From Bdellovibrio sp. (GTDB taxonomy: Bacteria > Bdellovibrionota > Bdellovibrionia > Bdellovibrionales > Bdellovibrionaceae), in contig JAHRXB010000208.1 in assembly GCA_019104905.1 (NCBI GenBank), forward strand, positions 1 through 10,638: a stretch of 10,638 nt of DNA. Direction: 5' to 3'. The notes beneath the pieces are model-generated. The model was not told the origin of the DNA. It did no database searches and saw only the letters and a program-made list of their open reading frames with translations. Shown piece by piece: positions 1 through 5,641 of this stretch. The first letter of the stretch is position 1; the number at the start of each line of letters is the position of its first letter. Made by a program: the position numbers and the translations under genes.

Positions 1-962
1 TTGCGCAGAGCTTGTTTCATGGATTTGATTTCTTCCGCAGTTCCCGAGAGAACTCCCACGGCGAACCATTTTCCGGGAAGATGTTTGCTCATATAAGAAT
101 GGATGGATTCTTTACTCCAAGATTCCCCTTGCACTTTAAAATAGTCAGCAAGCAGGGGGGCCATGCCGCCATAAAGACGTCCCTGATTAAAGACGTGGGG
201 AATACAGCGTAAGACTTGATTTTCAAGAAGGGGACGGATGGCATTCAAAAGAGGCAGCAGGTTTTTTTCGTCCTCGAGGGCGATGGTAAAAGAGCATTGT
301 TCTTCGGGACGAGGAAGTAATTGAATTGTCGCAGAGACGACGATTCCGAAGTTGGATTGAAAGAAGAGTCCATCTAAGGAGGGGCCCACTCCGTGTTTGT
401 AGAGGTGTCCGATAGATTGAAAGCGGTGATCTTGGGCAAAACCCGTTTTAATGACTTCACCGCTGCCCAAAACGATTTCTAAAGAGGAAATAGTTTCAAC
501 GCGTAAAGAGTGATAGGCAATGCCACGCTCTAGGGCGTTGCCAATGATACTGCTGTCACTGCCTGACCCTGTGACATCAAGGAAGTAAGGGGCATTAAGA
601 CCCGTCAGGTGATCGGCCATGGCCCTTTGCGTGACTCCAGGCTCGACAATAGCGTAACCATGATCAAGATCCACTTGGTGAATTCTATTGAGGCGGGAAA
701 GATCCAAAAGAATCAGGTTGTCTTGAGTTGGTAACGACGAACCAAAACCCCAATTACGCCCGCGACTGATGGGGTAAAGTCGAACAAGAAAATCATTCGC
801 CGCTTTAACAATTTGAACGACTTCTTCTTTGCTGCGAGGAGAAACGGTCGCCGTCAACTCTCGAGTAAAACCACTGACGCAGGATTGTGGTGAGGACGGA
901 ATTGATACGAATTCTTGACCAAGTAAATCTTTGCAGAAGCTGAGAAACTCTTGAGCACCCAT
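1..962 (-). CDS. FAD-linked oxidase, VAO/PCMH superfamily (3' end beyond window)
   Basis: Flavin-dependent oxidoreductase; 320 residues are visible and the C-terminus lies outside the left edge. The N-terminal FAD-binding domain (FAD_binding_4 type) shows the pyrophosphate-binding loop PISRGRNWGFG at residues 64-74. The stretch TGSGSDSSIIGNALERG at 131-147 resembles the conserved flavin loop of p-cresol methylhydroxylase and vanillyl-alcohol oxidase (known family feature). FQSNFGIVV at 201-209 fits the end of the FAD domain. The start is firm: ATG at 962 has an in-frame TAG three codons upstream and a TAGGA ribosome site. The substrate cannot be read; para-substituted phenols are typical of the closest characterised relatives, but the residue that would carry covalent FAD lies in the missing part. 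It follows the unknown gene 1018-1689 after 55 bp and is probably cotranscribed with it. Confidence 0.85.
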   Translation of the reverse strand, partial: MGAQEFLSFCKDLLGQEFVSIPSSPQSCVSGFTRELTATVSPRSKEEVVQIVKAANDFLVRLYPISRGRNWGFGSSLPTQDNLILLDLSRLNRIHQVDLDHGYAIVEPGVTQRAMADHLTGLNAPYFLDVTGSGSDSSIIGNALERGIAYHSLRVETISSLEIVLGSGEVIKTGFAQDHRFQSIGHLYKHGVGPSLDGLFFQSNFGIVVSATIQLLPRPEEQCSFTIALEDEKNLLPLLNAIRPLLENQVLRCIPHVFNQGRLYGGMAPLLADYFKVQGESWSKESIHSYMSKHLPGKWFAVGVLSGTAEEIKSMKQALR

Positions 963-968
963 AAAGTC

Positions 969-996
969 CTATCGATTTTTTGTTTAGTTTCGATAG
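969..996. repeat. 7-bp inverted repeat next to oxidase ribosome site
   Basis: CTATCGA at 969-975 and TCGATAG at 990-996 form a perfect inverted repeat with a 14-base AT-rich loop, in the 55-bp gap between two minus-strand genes. In the mRNA the 3' arm runs into the TAGGA ribosome site of the oxidase, so a hairpin could limit initiation. The repeat could equally be an operator. No run of T follows on the minus strand, so it is not a convincing terminator. Confidence 0.45.
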
Positions 997-1017
997 TAAG
1001 TCTCAAGAGCTGGGGGC

Positions 1018-1689
1018 TCAATGAAGATTTATCTTTAAGATACAAATCAAGCCTTCGGGCCGTCTATTGACGTAAAGAGGACTGGCGCAACGGACTTGAT
1101 AGAGCACCGAATTGCACTCAAGAGATTGAGTTTCTTTGATGATATGGGGCTCAATATCGTTAGGAATAACAGTTTCCGTGATTTCTCCGCGGAATATTTT
1201 TTCGGCGGTTTCGAAAAGCTTCATGGTGATCTTTTGATCTCGTTCAAAAAGAGTCCACCACTCCAAGGTGCAAAGTTCTTCAAGTGTGTAAGAGCAATGA
1301 TCAAAGAAGCGGAGATTTCTAAAGAGCTGTCTGTTATCGCTGTTGTAGATCTCAATCACATCTTCGTCTGTGAGGTGGTTGAATAAGTCCGAGCGGGGAA
1401 CAAAACCCAAACGTTTAAGAGCACGCCAGGTGAAACTCAGATTGTCACTGAGGCGATCTCCGGCGGCAATTTGTCCCATGCAGAGCTCAAGATAATATCT
1501 GAGGTACTCAAGGACCTCGTCTTGTTTGGACTGAGGGAGATTAGAAAAATGGGGAGCGCCAGGACGATAAGCCTGACAACGAACTCCTTCTGTCGCAAAG
1601 AGCGCGCAGAGTTTTTGAGTGAGCCACTTAAACTCTTCGAGCCGTTGAAGACAGACAGGATTCTTTTTTTCTAATGTGTTTAATTCCAT
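1018..1689 (-). CDS. Cysteine-rich protein of unknown function
   Basis: Protein of 223 residues that I do not recognise. It has no signal peptide and no obvious membrane segment, so it is probably cytoplasmic. Nine cysteines are spread along the chain (LC, RC, HC and similar contexts) without a CxxC pair. The middle is mostly helical with many aromatic residues (EEFKWLTQ, LRYYLELC, LEWWTLFERDQ), and the last 35 residues look like beta strands, which could suit a small ligand-sensing fold; this is only an impression. ATG at 1689 is preferred over an in-frame TTG at 1737 because GAGGT lies five bases upstream. A possible promoter is TTGCGT, 18 bases, TATGCT just upstream. It is the first gene downstream of the c-di-GMP riboswitch and may be under its control by read-through. 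The FAD oxidase follows. Confidence 0.75.
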   Translation of the reverse strand: MELNTLEKKNPVCLQRLEEFKWLTQKLCALFATEGVRCQAYRPGAPHFSNLPQSKQDEVLEYLRYYLELCMGQIAAGDRLSDNLSFTWRALKRLGFVPRSDLFNHLTDEDVIEIYNSDNRQLFRNLRFFDHCSYTLEELCTLEWWTLFERDQKITMKLFETAEKIFRGEITETVIPNDIEPHIIKETQSLECNSVLYQVRCASPLYVNRRPEGLICILKINLH

Positions 1690-1841
1690 AGGGACCTCAG
1701 AGGGCCCAGCATACCTAATTGCTATGCCTTTACGCAATGGTCTGCCTTGGAATTAACTATAAGTCCGCCCAGGGGATGTAAAAATGTGATAATTGTAATG
1801 GAAATAATCAGATTTTGAGAGGGAAAAGAGACCTGCAGAAA

Positions 1842-1882
1842 CTAAAAGTGCCTGCGAGGAATCGTCAATGATAACTCGCAAG
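1842..1882 (-). terminator. Candidate terminator of the riboswitch RNA
   Basis: On the minus strand CTTGCGAG (1882-1875) can pair with CTCGCAGG (1858-1851) in an 8-bp stem with one G-U pair and a 16-base loop, followed by CACTTTTAGTTT. The T run is short and interrupted, so termination may be partial. If it works, the RNA starting near 2057 would be about 215 nt and stand alone. If it is read through, transcription would continue to the unknown gene at 1689. Confidence 0.45.
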
Positions 1883-1927
1883 CTAAGGGGAATGAAACCA
1901 ATCCTTGTATGTAATTGTTCCTTCCAT
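1883..1927 (-). other. Possible 14-codon mini-ORF behind the riboswitch
   Basis: ATG at 1927 is preceded at seven bases by AGAGG and opens a 14-residue reading frame (MEGTITYKDWFHSP) that stops before the terminator stem. The AGAGGTG segment lies inside the switchable hairpin, so c-di-GMP could in principle gate it. An alternative is a GTG at 1935 in another frame (60 residues, ending at 1753, with GAGGAA six bases upstream), whose sequence does not look like a real protein. Either may be chance. Confidence 0.2.
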
Positions 1928-1932
1928 ATGCA

Positions 1933-1962
1933 CACCTCTGATTCCTCAGGTGACTCACCTTT
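1933..1962 (-). promoter_or_regulatory. Switching segment (expression platform) of the riboswitch
   Basis: Immediately after the aptamer, CACCT (1952-1948) can pair with AGGTG at 1960-1956 or with AGGTG at 1937-1933, not both. The first AGGTG overlaps CAAAGG, the 3' strand of aptamer helix P1. Binding of c-di-GMP should stabilise P1 and push CACCT onto the second AGGTG, which is also a ribosome-site-like sequence. This predicts a ligand-dependent OFF switch. The pairing options are read directly; the direction of control is inferred. Confidence 0.5.
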
Positions 1963-2044
1963 GGCAGCTGGCTGGCGTGGTTCGCACCGACACCCCTCTA
2001 GCTTTGCGTCCCGCCGTTTCCGACGGTTTGCCTTGAGGCAAAGG
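1958..2044 (-). promoter_or_regulatory. Cyclic di-GMP-I (GEMM-I) riboswitch aptamer
   Basis: The minus strand carries the GEMM-I signature: GGCAAACC, then a perfect hairpin CCGTCG-GAAA-CGGCGG (2026-2011) with the conserved GAAA tetraloop, then GGGACGCAAAGC (2012-2001). After the variable P3 arm comes CAGCCAGCTGCC, the form of the tetraloop-receptor side seen in many deltaproteobacterial members. P1 is CCTTTG (2044-2039) with CAAAGG (1963-1958). The ligand-contacting base before CAAACC is G (2031), as in c-di-GMP binders; the cGAMP-selective variants of Geobacter have A there. A TATACT box at 2069-2064 places the transcript start near 2057, although no good -35 is visible. No convincing long gene follows directly, as for the massively expressed merRNA riboswitch described in Bdellovibrio bacteriovorus; whether this is its orthologue is not known. 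Confidence 0.92.
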
Positions 2045-2177
2045 AAGGATCTAAATCCTAACGAGTATAACCCTAGGAACCTCCTTTGAGTTATTCTTGA
2101 TAGATCCAACCTGTTCATCATTCTTTAGAGAGGCCTGAACTCAAAACCTCTGGGTAGCAATCCTGGTGACTCGCACG

Positions 2178-2222
2178 TCACTTCGGTGGTTCATCATGAT
2201 GATCGTGTATACGATTTTTCAT
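2178..2222 (-). other. 14-residue mini-ORF with strong ribosome site
   Basis: AAGGAGG (2235-2229) followed by a six-base spacer and ATG at 2222 is the strongest ribosome site in the window, yet the frame closes after 14 codons (MKNRIHDHHDEPPK). Four acidic residues and three histidines sit together. It could be a leader peptide, a small protein, or the stump of a decayed gene; the sequence after the stop shows no frame continuing it. Confidence 0.3.
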
Positions 2223-2228
2223 CTGTGT

Positions 2229-2297
2229 CCTCCTTCGCTGGCCCGACCAAGCGTTCACCTGCCCTAGAGCAAGTCTCACGAGCCTCGTGGTTTCAAC
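2229..2297 (-). ncRNA. Structured leader of unknown type
   Basis: The predicted 5' leader can fold into ACTTGC-TCTAGG-GCAGGT (6 bp) and CGC(T)TGG-TCGGG-CCAGCG (6 bp with one bulged base). They are preceded by the short palindrome ACGAGGCTCGT and end just before AAGGAGG. The arrangement resembles a regulatory leader. I compared it with guanidine-II (mini-ykkC), glycine, cobalamin, fluoride and 6S RNAs and saw no decisive match. The folds were drawn by eye. Confidence 0.3.
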
Positions 2298-2303
2298 TCT
2301 TTC

Positions 2304-2333
2304 AGGATAGCTCGACCAAAGTTTTATTTTCAA
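2304..2333 (-). promoter_or_regulatory. Sigma-70-type promoter for the structured leader
   Basis: TTGAAA (2333-2328), an 18-base spacer and TATCCT (2309-2304) match the -35/-10 pattern at 5/6 and 4/6 positions. The start site would be near 2297. It would drive the leader and mini-ORF and possibly read on into the riboswitch region. The stretch 2334-2439 upstream shows no gene or clear structure. Confidence 0.45.
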
Positions 2334-2439
2334 GGGGGGCACATTCGATTCTCAAAATACGTCGAAAATGTGTTTCTCTTCGGGAAAAGGCGGTGGGGTT
2401 TGTTTAAAGGTGGAACGAAGACAGTGTTTAGGTGTGAGA

Positions 2440-2466
2440 CTCTGAAGTGCTTTTCGCACTTCAGAG
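2440..2466. terminator. Strong hairpin downstream of mrp
   Basis: A perfect 11-bp stem, CTCTGAAGTGC (2440-2450) and GCACTTCAGAG (2456-2466), with a 5-base loop, begins 18 bp after the mrp stop. On the minus strand it is preceded by seven A and has no T run after it; on the plus strand a run of seven T (2474-2480) follows after seven bases. It probably ends or protects the mrp transcript and may also stop plus-strand transcription. Confidence 0.6.
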
Positions 2467-2483
2467 CGAGATATTTTTTTGGG

Positions 2484-3278
2484 TTAAGGCAGGATTTCGC
2501 GGATGCGATCGGCGATTTTCATGAACTCTTGCGCTTCAGCGCCGTTGCTGTTGGCTTCAACGATAGGGATGCCGGCTTCACACGCAAGACCCACGGAAGG
2601 GTTGAAGGGAACTTCACCGATTTTTTTGATCCCTTTGGATTGCGCGTAAGAATCCATTTCTCCCTTAGGGAAAAGCTGCATTTTCTCGCCGTTGGCGGGA
2701 TTGATCATATAGGCCATGTTTTCAATCATACCTAACAAAGGAACATTCACGCGTTCAAACATATCGACGGCTTTTTTAACGTCGATCAAGGCAACGTTTT
2801 GCGGTGTAGAAACGACCACGGCCCCGGCCACGGGAACCTTCTGCGCCAGAGTCAGTTGAATGTCGCCAGTGCCTGGGGGAAGATCAATCACGAGATAATC
2901 CAACTCGCCCCAGTTTACATCGCGTAAAAATTGATCCATGGCTTTAAAGAGCATCGGCCCTCTCCAAACAACGGCCGCGCCTTCCTCAACTAAAAAACCG
3001 ATGCTCATCAATTTGATACCATAACGAGTGACGGGCTCGAGTTGATTTGTTTCGGGATTGATCTGGGGCTTTTGTCCCAAAGTTCCTAACATTCGAGGGA
3101 TGCTGGGGCCATAGATGTCGGCATCGAGCAGTCCCACTTTACTTTTTCGGCCTAGGGCCATGGCAAGATTTGTAGCGACTGTGCTCTTGCCCACGCCTCC
3201 TTTGCCCGAACTAACGGCAATGATATGTTTCACTCCGGGAATGGGGGTTTGTTTTTCGAAGGGATTTGGGGCTGCCAT
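2484..3278 (-). CDS. mrp: Mrp/NBP35-type P-loop ATPase, short form without CxxC
   Basis: ParA/MinD-like ATPase of the Mrp (ApbC) family, whose members carry and transfer Fe-S clusters in the cytoplasm. The 264 residues contain the deviant Walker A GKGGVGKST (25-33), LLDADIYGPSIPRMLG (50-65), the Walker B region YLVIDLPPGTGD (128-139) and ENMAY (176-180), all diagnostic. Two things are missing. The N-terminal MIP18/DUF59 domain of longer Mrp proteins is absent. The CxxC after ENMxY, which binds the bridging cluster at the dimer interface, is replaced by NPAN (183-186); the only cysteine is C233. ATG at 3278 with AAGGAG seven bases upstream is the start; an open frame runs 84 codons further but crosses the divergent gene. 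Either the protein handles clusters differently or it has another role. Confidence 0.93.
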   Translation of the reverse strand: MAAPNPFEKQTPIPGVKHIIAVSSGKGGVGKSTVATNLAMALGRKSKVGLLDADIYGPSIPRMLGTLGQKPQINPETNQLEPVTRYGIKLMSIGFLVEEGAAVVWRGPMLFKAMDQFLRDVNWGELDYLVIDLPPGTGDIQLTLAQKVPVAGAVVVSTPQNVALIDVKKAVDMFERVNVPLLGMIENMAYMINPANGEKMQLFPKGEMDSYAQSKGIKKIGEVPFNPSVGLACEAGIPIVEANSNGAEAQEFMKIADRIREILP

Positions 3279-3289
3279 GCGGACACTCC

Positions 3290-3318
3290 TTGATAATTTT
3301 GTGCTCCCAACGAATAAT
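3290..3318 (+). promoter_or_regulatory. Sigma-70 promoter giving a near-leaderless mRNA
   Basis: TTGATA (3290-3295), exactly 17 bases, AATAAT (3313-3318): each box matches the consensus at 5/6. Transcription should start near 3325, about three bases before the ATG at 3328, which has no ribosome site. The -35 box abuts the mrp ribosome site on the other strand. Confidence 0.65.
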
Positions 3319-3327
3319 AGAACTTGG

Positions 3328-3726
3328 ATGAATAGCCAAGACTTTTTGACATTGAATTTAGTGGGGGCGGGAGCTTTCGTCTTTTGGTATCTATTGTCGC
3401 GCGGAGGGCCACAGCGTCCGACGCAGCTGAATATGAAAGCCAAGGACAGTGCGCCGTCGCTCCTGGACCCAGCGCCCGTCATAAGCGGGGCTGCCGAGCC
3501 CTTGCCACAACATCCCGATTTACAAGGCACTGTGACAAAACATTTAAATGTGATGTTTAATTACAATGGCCATAGCTGGGATGCGTATGAGGTTTTGGGG
3601 GTTCCGGCGGGAGCTTCGATAAAGCTTGTGACGGAGGCGTATCAAATGGCGGTTCGTCGTTCTGATAAACACTCCATTGAATTTCTTGAAACGGCCTATA
3701 AGGCGATTTTGAATAAGCACGTATAA
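3328..3726 (+). CDS. Membrane-anchored J-like domain protein lacking HPD
   Basis: Protein of 132 residues. Residues 4-24 (QDFLTLNLVGAGAFVFWYLLS) form one N-terminal membrane segment, followed by a Pro/Ala-rich linker and a C-terminal domain from about residue 85. DAYEVLGVPAGASIKLVTEAY matches helices I-II of a J domain, and EFLETAYKAIL fits helix III. The catalytic HPD tripeptide that stimulates DnaK is RSD (in AVRRSDKH), and the loop to helix III is very short, so it is probably a degenerate J domain used for binding. ATG at 3328 is chosen because it keeps the membrane segment and sits just after a good promoter; an ATG at 3277 overlaps the mrp start. It is divergent from mrp and converges with the next gene, leaving 7 bp between stops. 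Confidence 0.75.
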   Translation: MNSQDFLTLNLVGAGAFVFWYLLSRGGPQRPTQLNMKAKDSAPSLLDPAPVISGAAEPLPQHPDLQGTVTKHLNVMFNYNGHSWDAYEVLGVPAGASIKLVTEAYQMAVRRSDKHSIEFLETAYKAILNKHV

Positions 3727-3733
3727 GTTTAAG

Positions 3734-4219
3734 TTAGCGAGAGTAAAGACAGCTAAATCCTTTGCCATTGTTACTATGTTCCCAAAGAAATTTTCCAGTC
3801 TCATCAAAGATCACGGTGTCCTCTTGCTCGAGAGTGACGGAGTTTCCTTTCGCCGAAAAAGTTGTCGTTTCCTTTTTGCGAATCATATTGTCCTTGCTGA
3901 CGACTTCGGTGAGTAGCTTCTTCGTGCCATACTCAAGGCGCTCGCGGAAGACTTTAGGGCCTTTGTTGATATGGCAGAATCTTTGGCCTTCAGAAAGGGA
4001 GTGACTGCCACTGGTATCAAGGACGAATCCCTGACATTCCATCAGCCAGTTGATCTGAGAAGGGCATCCGTCTGTTCCGCTGGCCAGATAAAAAGTGCCG
4101 TTTGGAGCCGTGTTCAGGCTTTGTGGCTCTCGTTTTACGGATTTTTCCGGAGCAACCCAAAGTTGAGTTGAAATATGCAGTCCCAAAATGAGAATAATCA
4201 TGAAAGCGCGTTGAAGCAT
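3734..4219 (-). CDS. Secreted protein of unknown function
   Basis: Protein of 161 residues with a signal peptide (MLQRAFMIILILGLHIST, cleavage likely near residue 20-24). The mature part has four cysteines (in DGCPS, MECQG, RFCHI, FSCLY) that could form two disulfides in the periplasm or outside the cell. The second half contains alternating beta-type sequence (VTLEQEDTVIFDETGKFLWEH) typical of small beta-rich secreted proteins. I recognise no family. ATG at 4219 has AAGGAG eight bases upstream; the frame stays open further but without a better ribosome site. The 138-bp gap to the peptidase gene on its right holds a small hairpin (ACTTTG/CAAAGT) and GGCACC/GGTGCC repeats, so it may have its own promoter. 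Confidence 0.75.
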   Translation of the reverse strand: MLQRAFMIILILGLHISTQLWVAPEKSVKREPQSLNTAPNGTFYLASGTDGCPSQINWLMECQGFVLDTSGSHSLSEGQRFCHINKGPKVFRERLEYGTKKLLTEVVSKDNMIRKKETTTFSAKGNSVTLEQEDTVIFDETGKFLWEHSNNGKGFSCLYSR

Positions 4220-4357
4220 CTTCAAAACTCCTTGCTGAGTTTTATTAAAAGCAAGGGGCGTGCTGACTGAAGAGCAATGAGGTGGCACCTGAAACTTTGT
4301 TTCTCAAAGTGAAATGTTGAAGTCCCGAGGTGGTGCCGAAAAGCGGCGCGCTTTATA

Positions 4358-5074
4358 TTATTCTTCCTCGGTTCCTGGGATCTGATTATCCAGAAGTTTT
4401 TTTATAAATTCGCGACCGCCCCATTTTTTTATGGCAGCAAAGACTCTGACGGCGAAAGCATCGGGATCCACGGCATACGACATGATATTGACGGAACGAA
4501 CATCAGTGAACGGATCGGCAACAAGATCTTTTTGTCCCGAGAGGACTTCTTTTTGTAGGGCCACGGGCATTAGTTCCAACTGCACGGCATAGGCAATGGC
4601 CTCATGCCAGGGGCGAGCCAGGCGTTTAAAATCAGCCCCCAAATAAGAGGTCACCACCAGATGGGTCATCTCATGGAGTAAGAATGAACTGGCAAGTTCG
4701 TGGGTCCATGTCAGGCCCCAGGCAGAGCGATGTTCTTGGTCGGGAGAAGCAAAGTGCATCAGGTGAATTTCTCGTGTGTCGGTATCGAAATACCCATAGA
4801 CGGGAGTTCTGTTTTCGGTGTTCTCATTTTCCCCGGGAAGATAGACAATGTCCTTAAAATGCAACGTTAGGTTGTCGTCCGTCTTGATTCCCATTTCAGC
4901 GAAAAAGGCAGTGATTTTCTTAAACGAGCGGCAAGTTTCTTGAACTTCAAGATCGGTCCCGCCTTCAATGCGTAATTGCGGATGAGTGGGGCAATTCGCC
5001 GCCCACGTCGTTGCGCTGAAAAGCAGTCCGACCATCCACGAGAAAAAAAAGAGCGGCTTTATTTTCCGGGACAT
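4358..5074 (-). CDS. Putative secreted zinc metallopeptidase (HEMTH)
   Basis: Protein of 238 residues with a signal peptide (MSRKIKPLFFFSWMVGLLFSATTWA, cleavage near 25). The zinc-peptidase motif HEMTH is at 134-138 in a hydrophobic helix (SSFLLHEMTHLVVTSYLG). WHEAIAYAVQLE at 156-167 supplies E158, 20 residues on, in the place expected for the third zinc ligand of gluzincins; E135 would be the catalytic base. Two cysteines (28, 48) may pair. The substrate is unknown; the protein should act in the periplasm or be exported. Its ATG lies inside the end of the upstream gene (16-bp overlap), so the two are translated from one mRNA. The family could not be named. Zinc binding is well supported by the motif but peptidase activity is inferred. 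Confidence 0.82.
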   Translation of the reverse strand: MSRKIKPLFFFSWMVGLLFSATTWAANCPTHPQLRIEGGTDLEVQETCRSFKKITAFFAEMGIKTDDNLTLHFKDIVYLPGENENTENRTPVYGYFDTDTREIHLMHFASPDQEHRSAWGLTWTHELASSFLLHEMTHLVVTSYLGADFKRLARPWHEAIAYAVQLELMPVALQKEVLSGQKDLVADPFTDVRSVNIMSYAVDPDAFAVRVFAAIKKWGGREFIKKLLDNQIPGTEEE

Positions 5075-5562
5075 TGAAAATCTAGGCCTTTCAGTTGAGA
5101 TGCAAAAGTTTCGCGAAACCAGGTTTGCACTTCGACGGCTTCATCTTCGTTGTAGGAATCGTCGGGGTCTCTTCCTAAATAGTTGAGTTGTAAAAAGTGA
5201 ACGTACTCATGCGCCAACGAGTCAAAGATCGTGCGCCCTCGGGGCAGATAGAACTCAACCGTCGTATTTAAGAAGATCTGATTGGTCACGGGATTATAAA
5301 CATTCACAATCGCACTGGGACGCCAGCCCCAGAACTTTTCGACAGCCTCTTGGTATTCCTCCAAGGTGATCTTGTCCTGAGGTTTGATTGCCGGGCGGGC
5401 CTTTTTGGCATCCAAAGCGATATTCATTTTTTTTGCTAAGATTTCAAGGATGCAGTCGCTGTTTTTTAAGATCGGAGCCGAGGGCCACAAGGCCTGGGTT
5501 TGCGCCCACGCGCTGCTTTGAGAAAACAGTATTAGTAAAAGAGCACCCCAAAAAGAACGCAT
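5059..5562 (-). CDS. Putative secreted zinc metallopeptidase-like protein (HEYVH)
   Basis: Protein of 167 residues with a short signal peptide (MRSFWGALLLILFSQSSAWA, cleavage after 20). HEYVH is at 118-122 in DSLAHEYVHFLQLNYLG, followed by a helix NEDEAVEVQTWFRE (138-151) with E141 or E144 as candidate third zinc ligand. The pattern LNYLG/TSYLG after the zinc helix is shared with the next gene, so the two may be distant paralogues. Cysteines 37 and 164 could link the ends. ATG at 5562 has AAGGTG four bases upstream. The gene leads a two-gene operon with a 16-bp overlap and a sigma-54-like promoter about 35 bases upstream. At 147 mature residues it is small for a complete peptidase. Confidence 0.8.
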   Translation of the reverse strand: MRSFWGALLLILFSQSSAWAQTQALWPSAPILKNSDCILEILAKKMNIALDAKKARPAIKPQDKITLEEYQEAVEKFWGWRPSAIVNVYNPVTNQIFLNTTVEFYLPRGRTIFDSLAHEYVHFLQLNYLGRDPDDSYNEDEAVEVQTWFRETFASQLKGLDFQCPGK

Positions 5563-5601
5563 TGGTCACCTTATCCGAGCGTTAAGAATAATATCCAGCA
5601 G

Positions 5602-5641
5602 AATAAGTGCAGTTTGGGTGCCATCTGAGTTCGCACTTATT
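5602..5641. repeat. 9-bp inverted repeat over the peptidase promoter
   Basis: AATAAGTGC (5602-5610) and GCACTTATT (5633-5641) are perfect inverted copies separated by 22 bases. Their centres are about 31 bp apart, three helical turns, so a dimeric regulator could bind both on one face. The left arm overlaps the -12 element of the sigma-54-like promoter, which suggests an operator more than an RNA hairpin. Confidence 0.5.
5608..5623 (-). promoter_or_regulatory. Sigma-54-like -24/-12 promoter of the peptidase operon
   Basis: The minus strand reads TGGCACCCAAACTGCA against the consensus TGGCAC-N5-TTGCA. The invariant GG and GC are present with exact spacing, and only one of the conserved outer bases (C for T) and the less strict seventh base differ. 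The start site would be near 5597, leaving a 35-base leader with a ribosome site. An enhancer-binding activator would be required; none is encoded here. Confidence 0.5.

Noticed and set aside
1753..2121. A 122-residue open frame on the minus strand
   Set aside because: Its first half lies across the conserved riboswitch aptamer, whose RNA structure explains the sequence; the translation looks non-coding.
2178..2297. 6S RNA or a known riboswitch class
   Set aside because: A CGGGCCAG stretch recalls E. coli 6S, but the central bubble and closing stem do not line up, and no known aptamer signature was seen.
1868..2407. Two 73-residue plus-strand frames in the intergenic region
   Set aside because: No ribosome sites, unlikely composition, and antisense to the structured RNAs.
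3279..3530. An 84-codon N-terminal extension of Mrp
   Set aside because: The extension has no family similarity, overlaps the divergent J-like gene, and a strong AAGGAG ribosome site precedes the ATG at 3278.
4220..4357. GGCACC/GGTGCC and ACTTTG/CAAAGT repeats as a terminator
   Set aside because: Stems are short and not followed by a T run on either strand.
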